Numbered from the stretch's first letter, positions 8,392 through 16,980 are shown. The stretch: DNA of 64,000 nt from Phascolarctobacterium sp. (GCA_003150755.1 QAMT01000023.1:403581-467580), one strand, 5' to 3'. Numbers and translations: made by a program. The notes: generated by a model from the letters alone, not told the origin.

Positions 8392-8604
8392 TCAGCCAAT
8401 GCGGATAAGCTCATAATTGGGGTTGCCCATTTTCAGTTCGCGCATGTAGCTGAGCTGGCGCAAACCTTCGCGGCTTTCGATGCGTTCAATAAGGTCTTTA
8501 TTATCGCCGCCAGGCTTATTATATACCAAATCCACGCTGGCCTGGTCGATTGCCAGAAGGTCTGTCGATGCCAGCATACCGAAATTTCCACCTCCGAGCT
8601 GATT
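8392..8604 (-). pseudogene. C-terminal remnant of a DUF362 Fe-S family gene
   Basis: The frame ending at 8392 encodes GGGNFGMLASTDLLAIDQAS, then LVYNKPGGDNKDLIERI and a YELIRIG tail. This matches the last part of DUF362 (ferredoxin-like) proteins as I know them (a 'GTDPVAIDQAS' block followed by a short helical tail). An in-frame TAA at 8605-8607 cuts it off and no N-terminal portion is found upstream. A chance GGAGG and ATG within it could allow a 61-residue peptide, but it would lack the Fe-S and substrate regions. I read it as a deletion relic. Confidence 0.65.
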
Positions 8605-8705
8605 TTAACAATTCTATATTTTGATTATAACCAATAGAGCAGGCTCAATGTCAATCCCTGCCCAGCACAAAAATTTGCTTGCGGTAATGCACTGCAAAAA
8701 CAAAA

Positions 8706-8729
8706 AAAGACGCGCCGCAGCACGTCTTT
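8706..8729 (-). terminator. terminator of the dnaX-recR-bofA unit
   Basis: AAAGACG pairs with CGTCTTT, with further GC pairing inside and a T run on the minus strand, 12 bases after the bofA stop. Confidence 0.8.
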
Positions 8730-8740
8730 TCAGCAAAGCT

Positions 8741-9064
8741 TTACTTTATAAAAATTTCCCAGCACAGCACGCCTAAAAGGCCAGGCACGCCGAACACACC
8801 GGCGATAAGGGCTTTTACAACCGTTATTTTAAGCCCGAAGCCTACGGCTGCGCCCACAAGGTTTACCAGCCACAGCGCAGCTGCACCGACGATACCGTTC
8901 CACACAAGTTTAAACGGCAGCGCAAAAAATTTAACAACTATCAGCAAAATCAGCACACCGGCAATAAAAGGCATTGTGCCCTCCAGCGTTGCAGAATCCA
9001 AGCCCTGCACAGCGTCCAGCGCGGCCGTGCCGATTTCCCTGACGGCGTTTTCAGCTTCTTCCAT
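8741..9064 (-). CDS. BofA-like membrane protein
   Basis: This 107-residue protein resembles the pro-sigma-K processing inhibitor BofA family. An N-terminal helix of about 25 residues is followed by hydrophobic segments (MPFIAGVLILLIVVKFFALP, then LWLVNLVGAAVGF) and a C-terminal VPGLLGVLCW motif typical of the family. In Bacillus, BofA anchors the SpoIVF complex in the forespore membrane. It sits directly after recR, the same order as in Bacillus (dnaX, yaaK, recR, yaaL, bofA), which supports the call. Its role in a diderm, possibly asporogenous host is unknown. Confidence 0.8.
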   Translation of the reverse strand: MEEAENAVREIGTAALDAVQGLDSATLEGTMPFIAGVLILLIVVKFFALPFKLVWNGIVGAAALWLVNLVGAAVGFGLKITVVKALIAGVFGVPGLLGVLCWEIFIK

Positions 9065-9081
9065 TACTCAATCAGCCTTTC

Positions 9082-9681
9082 TTATAGGCGGAGCCTGTTT
9101 TCCAGCGCGCGCGCCAGTGTAAGCTCATCGGCGTACTCCAAATCGCCGCCGACAGGCAAACCATGTGCAATACGGCTGGTTACAACGCCCAAAGGTTTCA
9201 GCAGCTGCGCCAGATAAGCCGCAGTTGCCTCGCCCTCAACATTGGAATTGGTCGCCAAAATTACTTCTTTAACCCCGCCCTGCTGCAAACGGCGCAAAAG
9301 CTCCTTTACACGCAGGTTATCCGGGCCAATGCCGTCCAGCGGCGAAAGCGCACCGTGCAGCACATGGTACAAACCGCGGTAGCCGCGGCTGCGCTCCATA
9401 GCCATCACGTCCTGCGGCTGCTCAACTACGCAGATAGTAGTCCTGTCGCGCCCAGGGTCGCTGCAAATTTCGCACTCCGGCTTGTCGCTTAAATTGTAGC
9501 AGGTGCGGCACAGGCAGACCTGGCGTTTGGCGTCAACCAGCGCAGCAGCAAGCCTTTGCACATCCTCCGCAGGCATATTGATGATATGATAGGCCAGGCG
9601 CAAAGCAGTTTTGGAACCAATGCCCGGCAAACGCCGCAGCTGTTCGTGCAGGTTTGCCAATGGGCGTATCAGGCGGGCCAT
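9082..9681 (-). CDS. recR: recombination protein RecR
   Basis: RecR works with RecO/RecF to load RecA on gaps. The 199-residue length is standard. In order: an HhH region ([18 protein letters not shown]), a four-Cys zinc finger ([18 protein letters not shown]), and a Toprim domain with [14 protein letters not shown] and the Walker-like tail ([18 protein letters not shown]). It starts right after ybaB and belongs to the dnaX-ybaB-recR unit found across bacteria. Confidence 0.97.
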   Translation of the reverse strand: MARLIRPLANLHEQLRRLPGIGSKTALRLAYHIINMPAEDVQRLAAALVDAKRQVCLCRTCYNLSDKPECEICSDPGRDRTTICVVEQPQDVMAMERSRGYRGLYHVLHGALSPLDGIGPDNLRVKELLRRLQQGGVKEVILATNSNVEGEATAAYLAQLLKPLGVVTSRIAHGLPVGGDLEYADELTLARALENRLRL

Positions 9682-9682
9682 A

Positions 9683-10009
9683 TCAGAACATGCCCGGCAG
9701 TTTCATGCCGCCAGTCAGTTTGCTCATTTCTTTTTCAGTCATTTCCTCTACCATGCGCATGCCTTCGTTAACGGCAGAGGTAATCAAATCTTCCAGCATT
9801 TCTACATCGTCCGGGTCAACAGCGCTCGGCGCGATGGTAATTTTTTCGATAGTCTTGCGGCCGGTTACGACAACGGTAACAGCACCGCCGCCAGCAGTTG
9901 CTTCAACAGTGCGGTTTTTCAGCTCTTCCTGCATTTTCAGCATATCCTGCTGCATTTTCTGAACCTTTTTCATCATGCCCTGCATATTTGCCATTCCGGG
10001 GTTAAACAT
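9683..10009 (-). CDS. YbaB/EbfC nucleoid-associated protein
   Basis: This 108-residue DNA-binding dimer has the family's Met/Gln-rich first helix ([20 protein letters not shown]) and the central [11 protein letters not shown] strand. It sits between dnaX and recR, its conserved place. AGGAGG precedes the ATG. Confidence 0.95.
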   Translation of the reverse strand: MFNPGMANMQGMMKKVQKMQQDMLKMQEELKNRTVEATAGGGAVTVVVTGRKTIEKITIAPSAVDPDDVEMLEDLITSAVNEGMRMVEEMTEKEMSKLTGGMKLPGMF

Positions 10010-10033
10010 AAATAAACTCCTCCTTAAATTTGT

Positions 10034-11803
10034 TTACAATTTTTGTAAGGTTCCGCCAAAAGCCTCCATAGCCTTTTTAACTACCGGCTCCAGTTCTTCT
10101 TCCTGTTTAGGGGCTGCTGCCGGTATGGCAGGCCTTGGCGCAAAGCTTGCTTCCTCTACGCAGTTAAGGCGCACTTCGCAGCGCGCAATGCGCAGCAAAA
10201 CTGATTCAAAAGCTTTTTTATAATCATCGGCATTCATGCGCTTGCAATTAAATTTGTTTTTAAACACAACCGTCAAAATACCGTTGACATAATCAACTGC
10301 ATGCCCTCCGGAGGCGCAGGCCACCATCGAGCGTTTCTTTTCTGCCTTTAAAATTTCCAGCACCTGCTGCCACAAATCCTCCGCCGCTGCGGCATCTCCC
10401 TGCGGTGCGGGTGTTGCTGCAAAAGCTACCGGGGCAGGTTCTGCCTTTTTCGGTGCAGGCGCTTTTGCCGGTACGCCTGGCTTTGCTGCCGGTTTCGGCG
10501 CTGCGCGTTCCGCTGACTTTTGTTCCGCTTCCGCGGATATCTGAATGCCTGGTTCATCCGCCACGACATAATCAAACTTAGGCTGTGCTGCTTGCGGCGC
10601 TGGCTTTTGATAAACAGGCGCTGCATTTGCCTGCGCTGCAACCGGCTGCACCGGCATAGCAACTTGCCCGGCCAGCATGGCTTCCAGCTTCTGCACGCGC
10701 GCCGTCAGCGCTGCCAGCGTGCTGCCTTCGATGCGGCACAAATCAAACAGGCACATCTCTGCCGCTATTCGTCCGCGCACGCTCTGGCGCAGTTCCACCG
10801 TACACTGGTGCAGGCGTTCTTCCGCCGCCATCAGCCTGTCGGTGCTGTACAACCCTTCAAGCGCGGCAATCGCTTCTTTGGTGTCTGTAAGGTAAATTTC
10901 GCGGTAATCAGGCGACGCTTTGTATAATAACACGGCACGCAGGTATTCTGCAAGTTCGGTAATAATCTGCTTTACATCTTTGCCGCCGGCAAGCAGGGTT
11001 TCCAAAAGCTCCAGCGCCTTGGGCACCTGCCCTTCGCCGACTGCCTTAACCAGCTCACGCAGGGCTTCGCGTCCTACAATTCCCAGCACGCTGCGCACGG
11101 TTTCTGCCGTTACGCGCTCTGCCATAACGCCGCACTGGTCCAAAAGGCTCAGCGCATCGCGCATGCCGCCGTCCGCCTGCACTGCAATCAGCTGCAAAGC
11201 ATCGTCATCCGCTGCAATGCCGCTGCCGTCCGCAACCTCGCGCAAGCGTTTTACAATATCGGCATCCGTCACACGCTTAAAATCAAAGCGCTGGCAGCGC
11301 GAATGGATAGTCGCCGGTATTTTATGCGGCTCTGTCGTCGCCAAAATAAAAATTACGTGCGGAGGCGGTTCCTCCAGCGTTTTTAAAAGTGCGTTAAAAG
11401 CTTCCGTTGTCAGCATATGTACTTCGTCGATAATGTACACCTTATAGCGCCCGCTGACAGGCGCAAAGGCAACCTTTTCGCGCAAATCGCGTATTTCGTC
11501 AATGCCGCGGTTAGACGCTGCGTCGATTTCAAACACATCCATCGAGGTGCCGTCGTTAATGCGCACGCAGTTCTGGCATTTGTTGCAGGGGTTCGGCGTC
11601 GGGCCATGCTCGCAGTTAACGGCTTTGGCCAGAATTTTGGCCGTACTTGTTTTGCCCGTACCGCGCGGACCGGCAAACAGATAAGCATGGGCAATACGCC
11701 CGGTTTCCAGGGCATTGGTCAGCGCCGTGCGCACTGCCTCCTGCCCCACCAGTGCGTCAAAGCCCTGTGGGCGCCATTTTCTGTATAAAGCAACGTATGC
11801 CAC
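10034..11803 (-). CDS. dnaX: DNA polymerase III subunit gamma/tau
   Basis: This is the clamp-loader ATPase that also tethers polymerase cores. Residues 1-220 form the AAA+ module: Walker A GPRGTGKT, a zinc finger with CEHG...CNKCQNC, Walker B DEVHML, and sensor ILATTEPHKIP. A helical collar and a long Ala/Pro/Lys-rich tau linker follow from about residue 370, with a C-terminal tau domain. I place the start at GTG 11803, giving MAYVALYRKWRPQ, the family's usual N-terminus, eight bases after AGGAGG. The GTG nine bases earlier overlaps that ribosome site. It heads the dnaX-ybaB-recR-bofA unit. Confidence 0.97.
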   Translation of the reverse strand: MAYVALYRKWRPQGFDALVGQEAVRTALTNALETGRIAHAYLFAGPRGTGKTSTAKILAKAVNCEHGPTPNPCNKCQNCVRINDGTSMDVFEIDAASNRGIDEIRDLREKVAFAPVSGRYKVYIIDEVHMLTTEAFNALLKTLEEPPPHVIFILATTEPHKIPATIHSRCQRFDFKRVTDADIVKRLREVADGSGIAADDDALQLIAVQADGGMRDALSLLDQCGVMAERVTAETVRSVLGIVGREALRELVKAVGEGQVPKALELLETLLAGGKDVKQIITELAEYLRAVLLYKASPDYREIYLTDTKEAIAALEGLYSTDRLMAAEERLHQCTVELRQSVRGRIAAEMCLFDLCRIEGSTLAALTARVQKLEAMLAGQVAMPVQPVAAQANAAPVYQKPAPQAAQPKFDYVVADEPGIQISAEAEQKSAERAAPKPAAKPGVPAKAPAPKKAEPAPVAFAATPAPQGDAAAAEDLWQQVLEILKAEKKRSMVACASGGHAVDYVNGILTVVFKNKFNCKRMNADDYKKAFESVLLRIARCEVRLNCVEEASFAPRPAIPAAAPKQEEELEPVVKKAMEAFGGTLQKL

Positions 11804-11864
11804 CTGCCGCACCTCCTAAAGTCTTTACCTAATAATTATATAAAATTTCCGTCCATAAGTAAAA

Positions 11865-11890
11865 TAAAAAAGCAGCTCCGCAGAGCTGCT
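11865..11890 (-). terminator. terminator of the SRP RNA
   Basis: AGCAGCTC pairs with GAGCTGCT around a short loop, followed on the minus strand by TTTTTTATTTT. It lies directly after the SRP RNA. Confidence 0.85.
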
Positions 11891-11900
11891 TGGATTACTT

Positions 11901-12030
11901 CCTTGCAGGACCGCAAATGCAGGCACCCCTGCGGCACATAAAAGTAACTGCTTAGTGCTGCTCCCTCCCGGTCCTGACACGGTTCACAGGCTTTCATTGC
12001 GCAGGACCCGCCATCTGCAGCCCTGCAAAG
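11901..12030 (-). ncRNA. ffs: signal recognition particle RNA (small type)
   Basis: On the minus strand the apical core reads GTCAGGACCGGGAGGGAGCAG, the Ffh-binding tetraloop and symmetric-loop region conserved in bacterial SRP RNA (positions about 11956-11978). The flanks pair over a long stem: CTTTGCAGG at the 5' end (12022-12030) with CCTGCAAGG at the 3' end (11901-11909). Total length is about 130, or about 100 if the outer stem is a precursor. It sits between tRNA-Ser and dnaX, a Firmicutes-like order. The exact ends are estimated. Confidence 0.85.
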
Positions 12031-12038
12031 AAGTAATA

Positions 12039-12056
12039 AAAAAACCGCTTACGCGG
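12039..12056 (-). terminator. terminator after tRNA-Ser
   Basis: CCGC pairs with GCGG around a GTAA loop (minus strand), followed by seven T residues, between tRNA-Ser and the SRP RNA. The stem is short but flanked by extra A-T pairing. Confidence 0.65.
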
Positions 12057-12068
12057 CAAGTTTTTAAG

Positions 12069-12158
12069 TGGCGGAGAGAGAGGGATTCGAACCCTCGGTA
12101 CGGTTTCCCGCACACACGCTTTCCAGGCGTGCACCTTCAACCACTCGGTCATCTCTCC
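12069..12158 (-). tRNA. tRNA-Ser (anticodon GGA)
   Basis: Read on the minus strand: acceptor GGAGAGA pairs with TCTCTCC, then a G discriminator and encoded CCA. The D arm has GACCGAGTGGTTGA; the anticodon loop CTGGAAA gives GGA (reads UCC/UCU); a long variable arm marks a class II tRNA; and the T loop is GGTTCGAATCC. All match tRNA-Ser. Confidence 0.96.
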
Positions 12159-12203
12159 GTGTTGAAAATGTAGGTTTTTATTAAGTTGTCGCCGCAAAAA
12201 AAT

Positions 12204-12231
12204 ACTTGCGGCCATGGCATCAGCCGCAAGT
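12204..12231 (-). terminator. terminator of the universal stress gene
   Basis: ACTTGCGGC pairs with GCCGCAAGT across a 10-base loop, followed on the minus strand by ATTTTTTT, about 55 bases after the stop of the tandem Usp gene. Confidence 0.88.
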
Positions 12232-12284
12232 AACAGTATATCTGCATTTTGCATAATTGTCAAGTATTTTAAGTTATTTTTTAT

Positions 12285-13139
12285 TTATTCTTCCGCAGCA
12301 TTTTCCGGCGGCAGCAAAAGCAGCGAGCGTTCGGCGTTAAGAGTTACATTTTGAGCCGTGCTGCCCATTACCAGGCCTTTTACCAGTCCTGCGCCTGTTT
12401 TAGCCATAACAATCAGCGATACATCCTCTTTTTCGGCAAGGCGCAAAATTTCTTTGGAAGCCGCACCCTTGCGCACATGGTAAGCAGCTTTAATGCCAAA
12501 AATTTTTATCTCATCTACCAGCTCCTGCAAGCGGCGTCCCGCTGTGCGGATTTTATCTTCCAAATCCTCCTGGCTGCGGCTGCGTTCAACCACATGTACA
12601 AAGATAACTTCAGTAATATGCTCGCGCAGCATACGGATAACGTCCAGCGCCGAAAGTGACTTCAGCGAAAAATCAGTCGGCACAAGAATGCGGTGCAAAA
12701 GATTTCTTTGCAGCATTTCTTCCGCATCATTTTCTACCGGCTTCGACACAAACAGCGGCCTATCGGTTGCGCGCGCCAGGTCAAAAGTCGTACTGCCCAA
12801 AAGCGCACTTTTAAAAAATCCCTTGCCGTGCGACGCCACCATAATCAGCCCAGCATCTTCTTTTTCGGCAACATCCGTCAGTTCTTCAAAAACCTCGCCG
12901 CTGCGGTAAATCTCCCGCGCCTCTTCATAACCTGCACGGCGCAGCTCCGCCACCAAGGCGCGCACACGGCTCTGAACCTTTTTAAAGCTGCTGCTGCCGG
13001 GTTCGGCATCGCTCTTATCCTTAAAAACATGCGCAACTGCAATTTCCGTATCTACCTCGGGGCACAGGCTATAAAAACAATTCAACAGCCCGTCGGCTTC
13101 CTCGCTTAAATCAGTCGCCAACAAAACCTTATCAAACAT
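12285..13139 (-). CDS. tandem universal stress protein
   Basis: Two UspA domains lie in one 284-residue chain. Domain 1 (1-145) starts MFDKVLLATDLSEEA and has LIMVASHGKGFFKSALLGST; domain 2 (about 148-280) starts HRILVPTDFSLKS and has LIVMAKTGAGLVKGLVMGSTA. The second motif fits the G-2x-G-9x-G-S/T ATP-binding pattern. Such proteins are cytoplasmic and respond to stress or energy state; no partner is suggested by the neighbours. GGAGGG lies 11 bases before the ATG. Confidence 0.93.
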   Translation of the reverse strand: MFDKVLLATDLSEEADGLLNCFYSLCPEVDTEIAVAHVFKDKSDAEPGSSSFKKVQSRVRALVAELRRAGYEEAREIYRSGEVFEELTDVAEKEDAGLIMVASHGKGFFKSALLGSTTFDLARATDRPLFVSKPVENDAEEMLQRNLLHRILVPTDFSLKSLSALDVIRMLREHITEVIFVHVVERSRSQEDLEDKIRTAGRRLQELVDEIKIFGIKAAYHVRKGAASKEILRLAEKEDVSLIVMAKTGAGLVKGLVMGSTAQNVTLNAERSLLLLPPENAAEE

Positions 13140-13285
13140 ATCGTCCGTTTCCCTCCATTATACTAAGCGGAAAATCTAATTGAATGTAATAAGATAAACT
13201 TCGCCATAAAGAATAAAAATCCTGCTATATTTATGGAACAGCACAAATCATGATGTTATAATAAAGGTATTTAAAGGAGAATTAT

Positions 13286-14344
13286 ATGGATACAGCTTTA
13301 TTGATAGAAAAATTAAACAAAACACATGCGCTTACGCGAGACGAAGCATTGCAGCTGACTGAAGAAGGCGCAGCACATCAAGAGCAGCTTTTTGCGCTGG
13401 CCCAAGCTGCCGCACAGCAAAGCTTTGGCAAAAATATTTTTGTGCGCGGCCTGATTGAATTTACCAATTACTGCAAAAACGACTGCTACTACTGCGGTAT
13501 CAGGCGCAGCAACAAAAACGCGGCGCGTTACCGCTTAACGCGGGATGAAATTTTAGAATGCTGCTGCGCAGGCTATGCGCTTGGCTTCCGCACTTTTGTT
13601 TTGCAGGGCGGCGAGGATTATACTTACAGCGATGGCGACATTGCCGCTATCGTGCGCTCCATTAAAACAAACCATCCGGACTGCGCCGTAACGCTGTCTA
13701 TCGGTGAGCGCAGCCGTGCAACTTACAAACTGTGGAAAGACGCAGGCGCTGACCGCTATCTTTTGCGCCACGAAACGGCTGATTTTAGTCATTATGCCAA
13801 ACTGCACCCGGCAGAACTTTCTGCCGCCAACCGCCAAAGCTGCCTGTACACCTTAAAAGAACTTGGCTATCAGGCAGGGGCGGGCTTTATGGTCGGTTCT
13901 CCTTATCAGACCGCAGAAAACCTGGCCGATGACCTGATGTTTTTACAAAAACTGCGCCCGCAGATGATTGGCATCGGACCATTTATACCGCATCACGATA
14001 CGCCTTTTAAAGACAAACCCGCCGGCAGCGTGGAACAAACACTGGTAATGCTGGCTGTTTTACGCCTTTTGTTCCCGCACGTACTGCTGCCTGCAACGAC
14101 GGCACTGGGCACGCTTTGCCCCGGCGGGCGCGTACTTGGCATCAAGGCAGGGGCAAATGTAATTATGCCTAACCTGTCGCCGCAAAACGTGCGCGGCAAG
14201 TACCTGCTGTACGACAATAAACTGCACAGCGGCGCGGAAGCAGCCGAAGCGCTGAATCTGCTTAAGCAGGAGGTTGCCAGCATCGGTTACAGCATCGTCA
14301 CCGCACGCGGCGATTATACGGAGGAGACATGGACGCAAGGCTGA
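13286..14344 (+). CDS. hydE: [FeFe]-hydrogenase maturation radical SAM protein HydE
   Basis: HydE is a radical SAM enzyme that helps build the dithiomethylamine-bridged 2Fe subcluster of [FeFe]-hydrogenase. The 352-residue protein has the radical SAM motif CKNDCYYC near residues 62-70, then GGED, LSIGERS and the biotin-synthase-like C-terminal barrel region with MPNLSPQNVRGKY. Biotin synthase and PylB are relatives; the RGLIEFTNYCKNDCYYCG phrase and the context of an anaerobe favour HydE. hydF and hydG are not in the window. The last 16 bases overlap the ClC gene. AAAGGAG precedes the ATG. Confidence 0.9.
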   Translation: MDTALLIEKLNKTHALTRDEALQLTEEGAAHQEQLFALAQAAAQQSFGKNIFVRGLIEFTNYCKNDCYYCGIRRSNKNAARYRLTRDEILECCCAGYALGFRTFVLQGGEDYTYSDGDIAAIVRSIKTNHPDCAVTLSIGERSRATYKLWKDAGADRYLLRHETADFSHYAKLHPAELSAANRQSCLYTLKELGYQAGAGFMVGSPYQTAENLADDLMFLQKLRPQMIGIGPFIPHHDTPFKDKPAGSVEQTLVMLAVLRLLFPHVLLPATTALGTLCPGGRVLGIKAGANVIMPNLSPQNVRGKYLLYDNKLHSGAEAAEALNLLKQEVASIGYSIVTARGDYTEETWTQG

Positions 14345-15900
14345 GAGTTTTAAGCACCTACAAACTGCTGAATAACGCACGCTATTTCCGTCTGCGCCTG
14401 TGCCTGGAAGGCATTGCAACAGGCATAGCGGCCGGTATAATCATCAGTATTTTCCGCCTGGCGCTGATTGAAGGCGGCAAACTGCGTGAAACCTTGCTGG
14501 CAGCTTTATTTAGTGGCGGAATAACGCCTTTAACCGTTATGATATGGCTTGCCGCACTGATGCTTATTGCTGCAATTTTAGTATGGTTTAAAAATGCAGA
14601 ACCCCAGGCGGCAGGCAGCGGCATACCACAGGTAAAGGGCGCGATTGCAGGCGTTTTTAAACTGCGCTGGCTGCGCATTTTGCTTGTAAAATTTATGGCA
14701 TGTACCCTTGCCATCGGCAGCGGTCTTTCGCTCGGCAGGGCAGGCCCGTCCATACAAATGGGCTCTGCCTGCGGACAGGGCATCAGCCGCCTGCTTGCAC
14801 GCCCGCGCGTAGAAGAACGCTATTTATTAAGCGGAGGTGCGGCAGCAGGGCTGGCAGCCGTTTTTAACGCGCCGCTTACTGGTGTTATTTTTGTACTGGA
14901 AGAACTTAACCACAATTTCAGCGGTCTATTGCTGTTTCCTGCGCTATCCGCCTCGCTTGCAGCAACACTGGTCAGCCGCATAATGCTCGGGCGCGATACT
15001 GTATTTGATTTCAGCGGGTTGCCTTTTATGCAGTTCAGCGATTACTGGATTATCCTGCTGGCCGGCTTTATCTGCGGCGTACTCGGCATATTGTTTAACG
15101 CCGGGCTTTTAAACAGCGGCAGGCTTTATAATAACGGCATCTTCAAAAATGCTTATATCAGCAACTTTCTTTTGCTGGCCATTACCGGCACAGCTGGTTT
15201 TTATCTGCCGGAGGCATTGGGCGGCGGCGACGATTTATTGACAGATATTGCATTTAACAGCTATCCGCTGACGGTATTGCTGCTGTTTTTAGCTGCTAAA
15301 GTTGTGCTTACATTGCTGGCCTTCGGCAGCGGGCTGCCCGGAGGGGCTTTTATACCTACGCTCGTCACCGGCGGGCTTATCGGCAGCGTTGTCGCCGCTA
15401 TCTGCACGCAAACGGAAGTTTTGGCAGCGGCCTACAAAGCCAACATTATTATCATCTGCATGGCTGCGTTTTTTACAGCGTCCGTGCGTACCCCCATTAC
15501 CGCAACTGTACTGGTAATGGAAATGACCGGCTCATTCCTGCATCTGTTCCCACTGGCGCTTGCTTCGCTGACGGCGTTTGCCACAACGGAAATCTGGCGT
15601 GCCAAGCCTTTGTATGGAGAACTGTTGCTGCGGCTTTTACACAGCACCAAAACGCTGGAACGCAACCACGCCGAGTATGAACGCGACATCATTGAACTAA
15701 CGGTCGATACCGGCAGCACCGCCGACGGCCGTTTGGTACGCGAAATCACCTGGCCGCGCCACACACTTTTGGTAGACGTAAAACGCGGCGACGAAGAACT
15801 GATACCCGAAGGAAATACACGCCTGCACAGCGGCGATACACTTTATATCTTAGGCTACGCCGCCGAACTTGCAGAACTGGAAAAACTTGTAAATAAATAA
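14329..15900 (+). CDS. ClC chloride channel/antiporter with TrkA-C domain
   Basis: This 523-residue voltage-gated-type ClC protein has selectivity motifs near residues 140-145 (GSGLSLGRAGPSIQMG), about residue 190 (NAPLTGVIFVLEEL, with the gating glutamate of the family) and about 340 (GSGLPGGAFIPTLV). Ten or more membrane segments are visible. The C-terminus from about residue 440 is a TrkA-C/RCK-C ligand domain, seen in some bacterial ClCs. It probably exchanges chloride for protons. The start overlaps hydE by 16 bases with GGAGGAG upstream, so the two are co-translated. Confidence 0.95.
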   Translation: MDARLRVLSTYKLLNNARYFRLRLCLEGIATGIAAGIIISIFRLALIEGGKLRETLLAALFSGGITPLTVMIWLAALMLIAAILVWFKNAEPQAAGSGIPQVKGAIAGVFKLRWLRILLVKFMACTLAIGSGLSLGRAGPSIQMGSACGQGISRLLARPRVEERYLLSGGAAAGLAAVFNAPLTGVIFVLEELNHNFSGLLLFPALSASLAATLVSRIMLGRDTVFDFSGLPFMQFSDYWIILLAGFICGVLGILFNAGLLNSGRLYNNGIFKNAYISNFLLLAITGTAGFYLPEALGGGDDLLTDIAFNSYPLTVLLLFLAAKVVLTLLAFGSGLPGGAFIPTLVTGGLIGSVVAAICTQTEVLAAAYKANIIIICMAAFFTASVRTPITATVLVMEMTGSFLHLFPLALASLTAFATTEIWRAKPLYGELLLRLLHSTKTLERNHAEYERDIIELTVDTGSTADGRLVREITWPRHTLLVDVKRGDEELIPEGNTRLHSGDTLYILGYAAELAELEKLVNK

Positions 15901-15904
15901 CAAA

Positions 15905-15947
15905 CGGCAGCAGAAATGCTTTGTGCAAATCTGCTGCCGCTATTTTT
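15905..15947. terminator. terminator after the ClC gene
   Basis: CGGCAGCAG pairs with CTGCTGCCG across a 17-base loop, followed by TATTTTT. It lies between the convergent ClC and FMN-reductase genes. Confidence 0.8.
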
Positions 15948-15961
15948 ATGCTTTTTTATAT

Positions 15962-16522
15962 TTATTTAATGGATTTTCCCAAATCCTCTGCTGCCTTCAG
16001 CTGCTCCGGTTTTTGTAAAACCGCGCCCGCTTCCATATTGCCGCCTGCATAAACAATGCCCAGGTTTTTCCAGCCCAGATTATCAAGCAGCCCTTCGTAA
16101 AAGGCCTTAACCGGTGCAAAATTACCGTCGGTATCCCCCTCGGCCGACATCAAAAGTACGCAATCCTTGTGCGGATTTTCGTAGTTCGGCGTTAGTTCTG
16201 CCACAGCAAAAAGCCTGTCAAAAGCACATTTAAGCTGGCCGCTTACGCCCCAGTAATACATCGGCGAAGCCAAAACCAAAACATCTGCCGCTTTATATAC
16301 AGGATAAATTTTCTGCATATCGTCTTTTTGTACGCAGGGGCTGTCCGCATCCTTGCCGCCATGGCAGCATCCCAAGCAGCCATGAATATTCATTTTCTGC
16401 AAATCAAAACAAATTACTTCGTTACCGGCTGCCTCAGCGCCTTTTGTAAAGCTTTCAATCAAAGCTTTGGTATTGCCGTTAGCACGCGGGCTACCGTTTA
16501 AAATACAAATTTTTCTGCTCAT
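15962..16522 (-). CDS. NADPH-dependent FMN reductase / flavodoxin-fold oxidoreductase
   Basis: This 186-residue cytoplasmic flavoprotein has the FMN loop ILNGSPRANGNTKAL (residues 7-21), a CLGCCHGG cysteine pocket and ASPMYYWGVSGQLK at the flavin edge. It belongs to the iron-sulfur-flavoprotein / FMN_red group that reduces quinones, azo dyes or stress electrophiles; the cluster-binding spacing of true Isf is not clearly present. It is divergent from an HxlR regulator with a perfect palindrome between them, the usual layout for electrophile-induced reductases. Confidence 0.9.
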   Translation of the reverse strand: MSRKICILNGSPRANGNTKALIESFTKGAEAAGNEVICFDLQKMNIHGCLGCCHGGKDADSPCVQKDDMQKIYPVYKAADVLVLASPMYYWGVSGQLKCAFDRLFAVAELTPNYENPHKDCVLLMSAEGDTDGNFAPVKAFYEGLLDNLGWKNLGIVYAGGNMEAGAVLQKPEQLKAAEDLGKSIK

Positions 16523-16545
16523 GCGCTATACACCTCCAGTGTTTA

Positions 16546-16561
16546 TGCTATAATTATAGCA
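16546..16561. promoter_or_regulatory. 16-bp perfect palindrome, likely HxlR operator
   Basis: TGCTATAATTATAGCA is self-complementary and holds a TATAAT -10-like box in its centre. It sits in the 105-bp gap between the divergent FMN reductase and HxlR genes. Binding of the HxlR dimer here would block one or both promoters. Confidence 0.6.
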
Positions 16562-16627
16562 ATACATGCAAGCATAATAAAGTACGCACATTTTTGTTAG
16601 ATACTATACCAAAGGAGAGTGTAAACC

Positions 16628-16969
16628 GTGATAAAAAACTATATCGAAAAAGCTAATTTTGAAGACACCGGCTTCAGCTACACGCTGTCGCTGATAAACG
16701 GCAAATATAAAATGATAATCCTGTATTGCCTGATGGAATTTCATACCGTGCGTTACAGCGAACTGAAACGTTATATAAAAACCATTTCGCATAAAACGCT
16801 CAGCGCATCATTAAAAGAGCTGGAAAAAGACGGCCTTGTCCTGCGCAAGGAATACCCGCAGATACCGCCTAAAGTAGAATACAGCTTGTCTGCCAAAGGT
16901 GAATCACTGATGCAAATACTCGACCAGCTCTGCATCTGGGGCGAAGCGCATAAAAATAATAACGGATAG
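16628..16969 (+). CDS. HxlR family transcriptional regulator
   Basis: This 113-residue winged-helix regulator has the core SLINGKYKMIILYCLMEF, a recognition helix in YSELKRYIKTISHKTLSASL, and a wing RKEYPQIPPKVEYSLSAKG, the standard HxlR layout. Members sense aldehydes, quinones or disulfide stress, often through a cysteine; a Cys is present in the first helix region (ILYCLM). The start is GTG at 16628, after AGGAGAG. It is divergent from the FMN reductase it probably controls. Confidence 0.93.
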   Translation: MIKNYIEKANFEDTGFSYTLSLINGKYKMIILYCLMEFHTVRYSELKRYIKTISHKTLSASLKELEKDGLVLRKEYPQIPPKVEYSLSAKGESLMQILDQLCIWGEAHKNNNG

Positions 16970-16980
16970 TATAAAACAGC

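Noticed and set aside
10425..10460. Possible programmed frameshift in dnaX (GAAAAAG followed by a GGCAG-N3-CTGCC hairpin) that could make a short gamma form.
   Set aside because: The run has only five A and does not form the A-AAA-AAG heptamer in frame, and the hairpin has no spacing. Too weak to claim.
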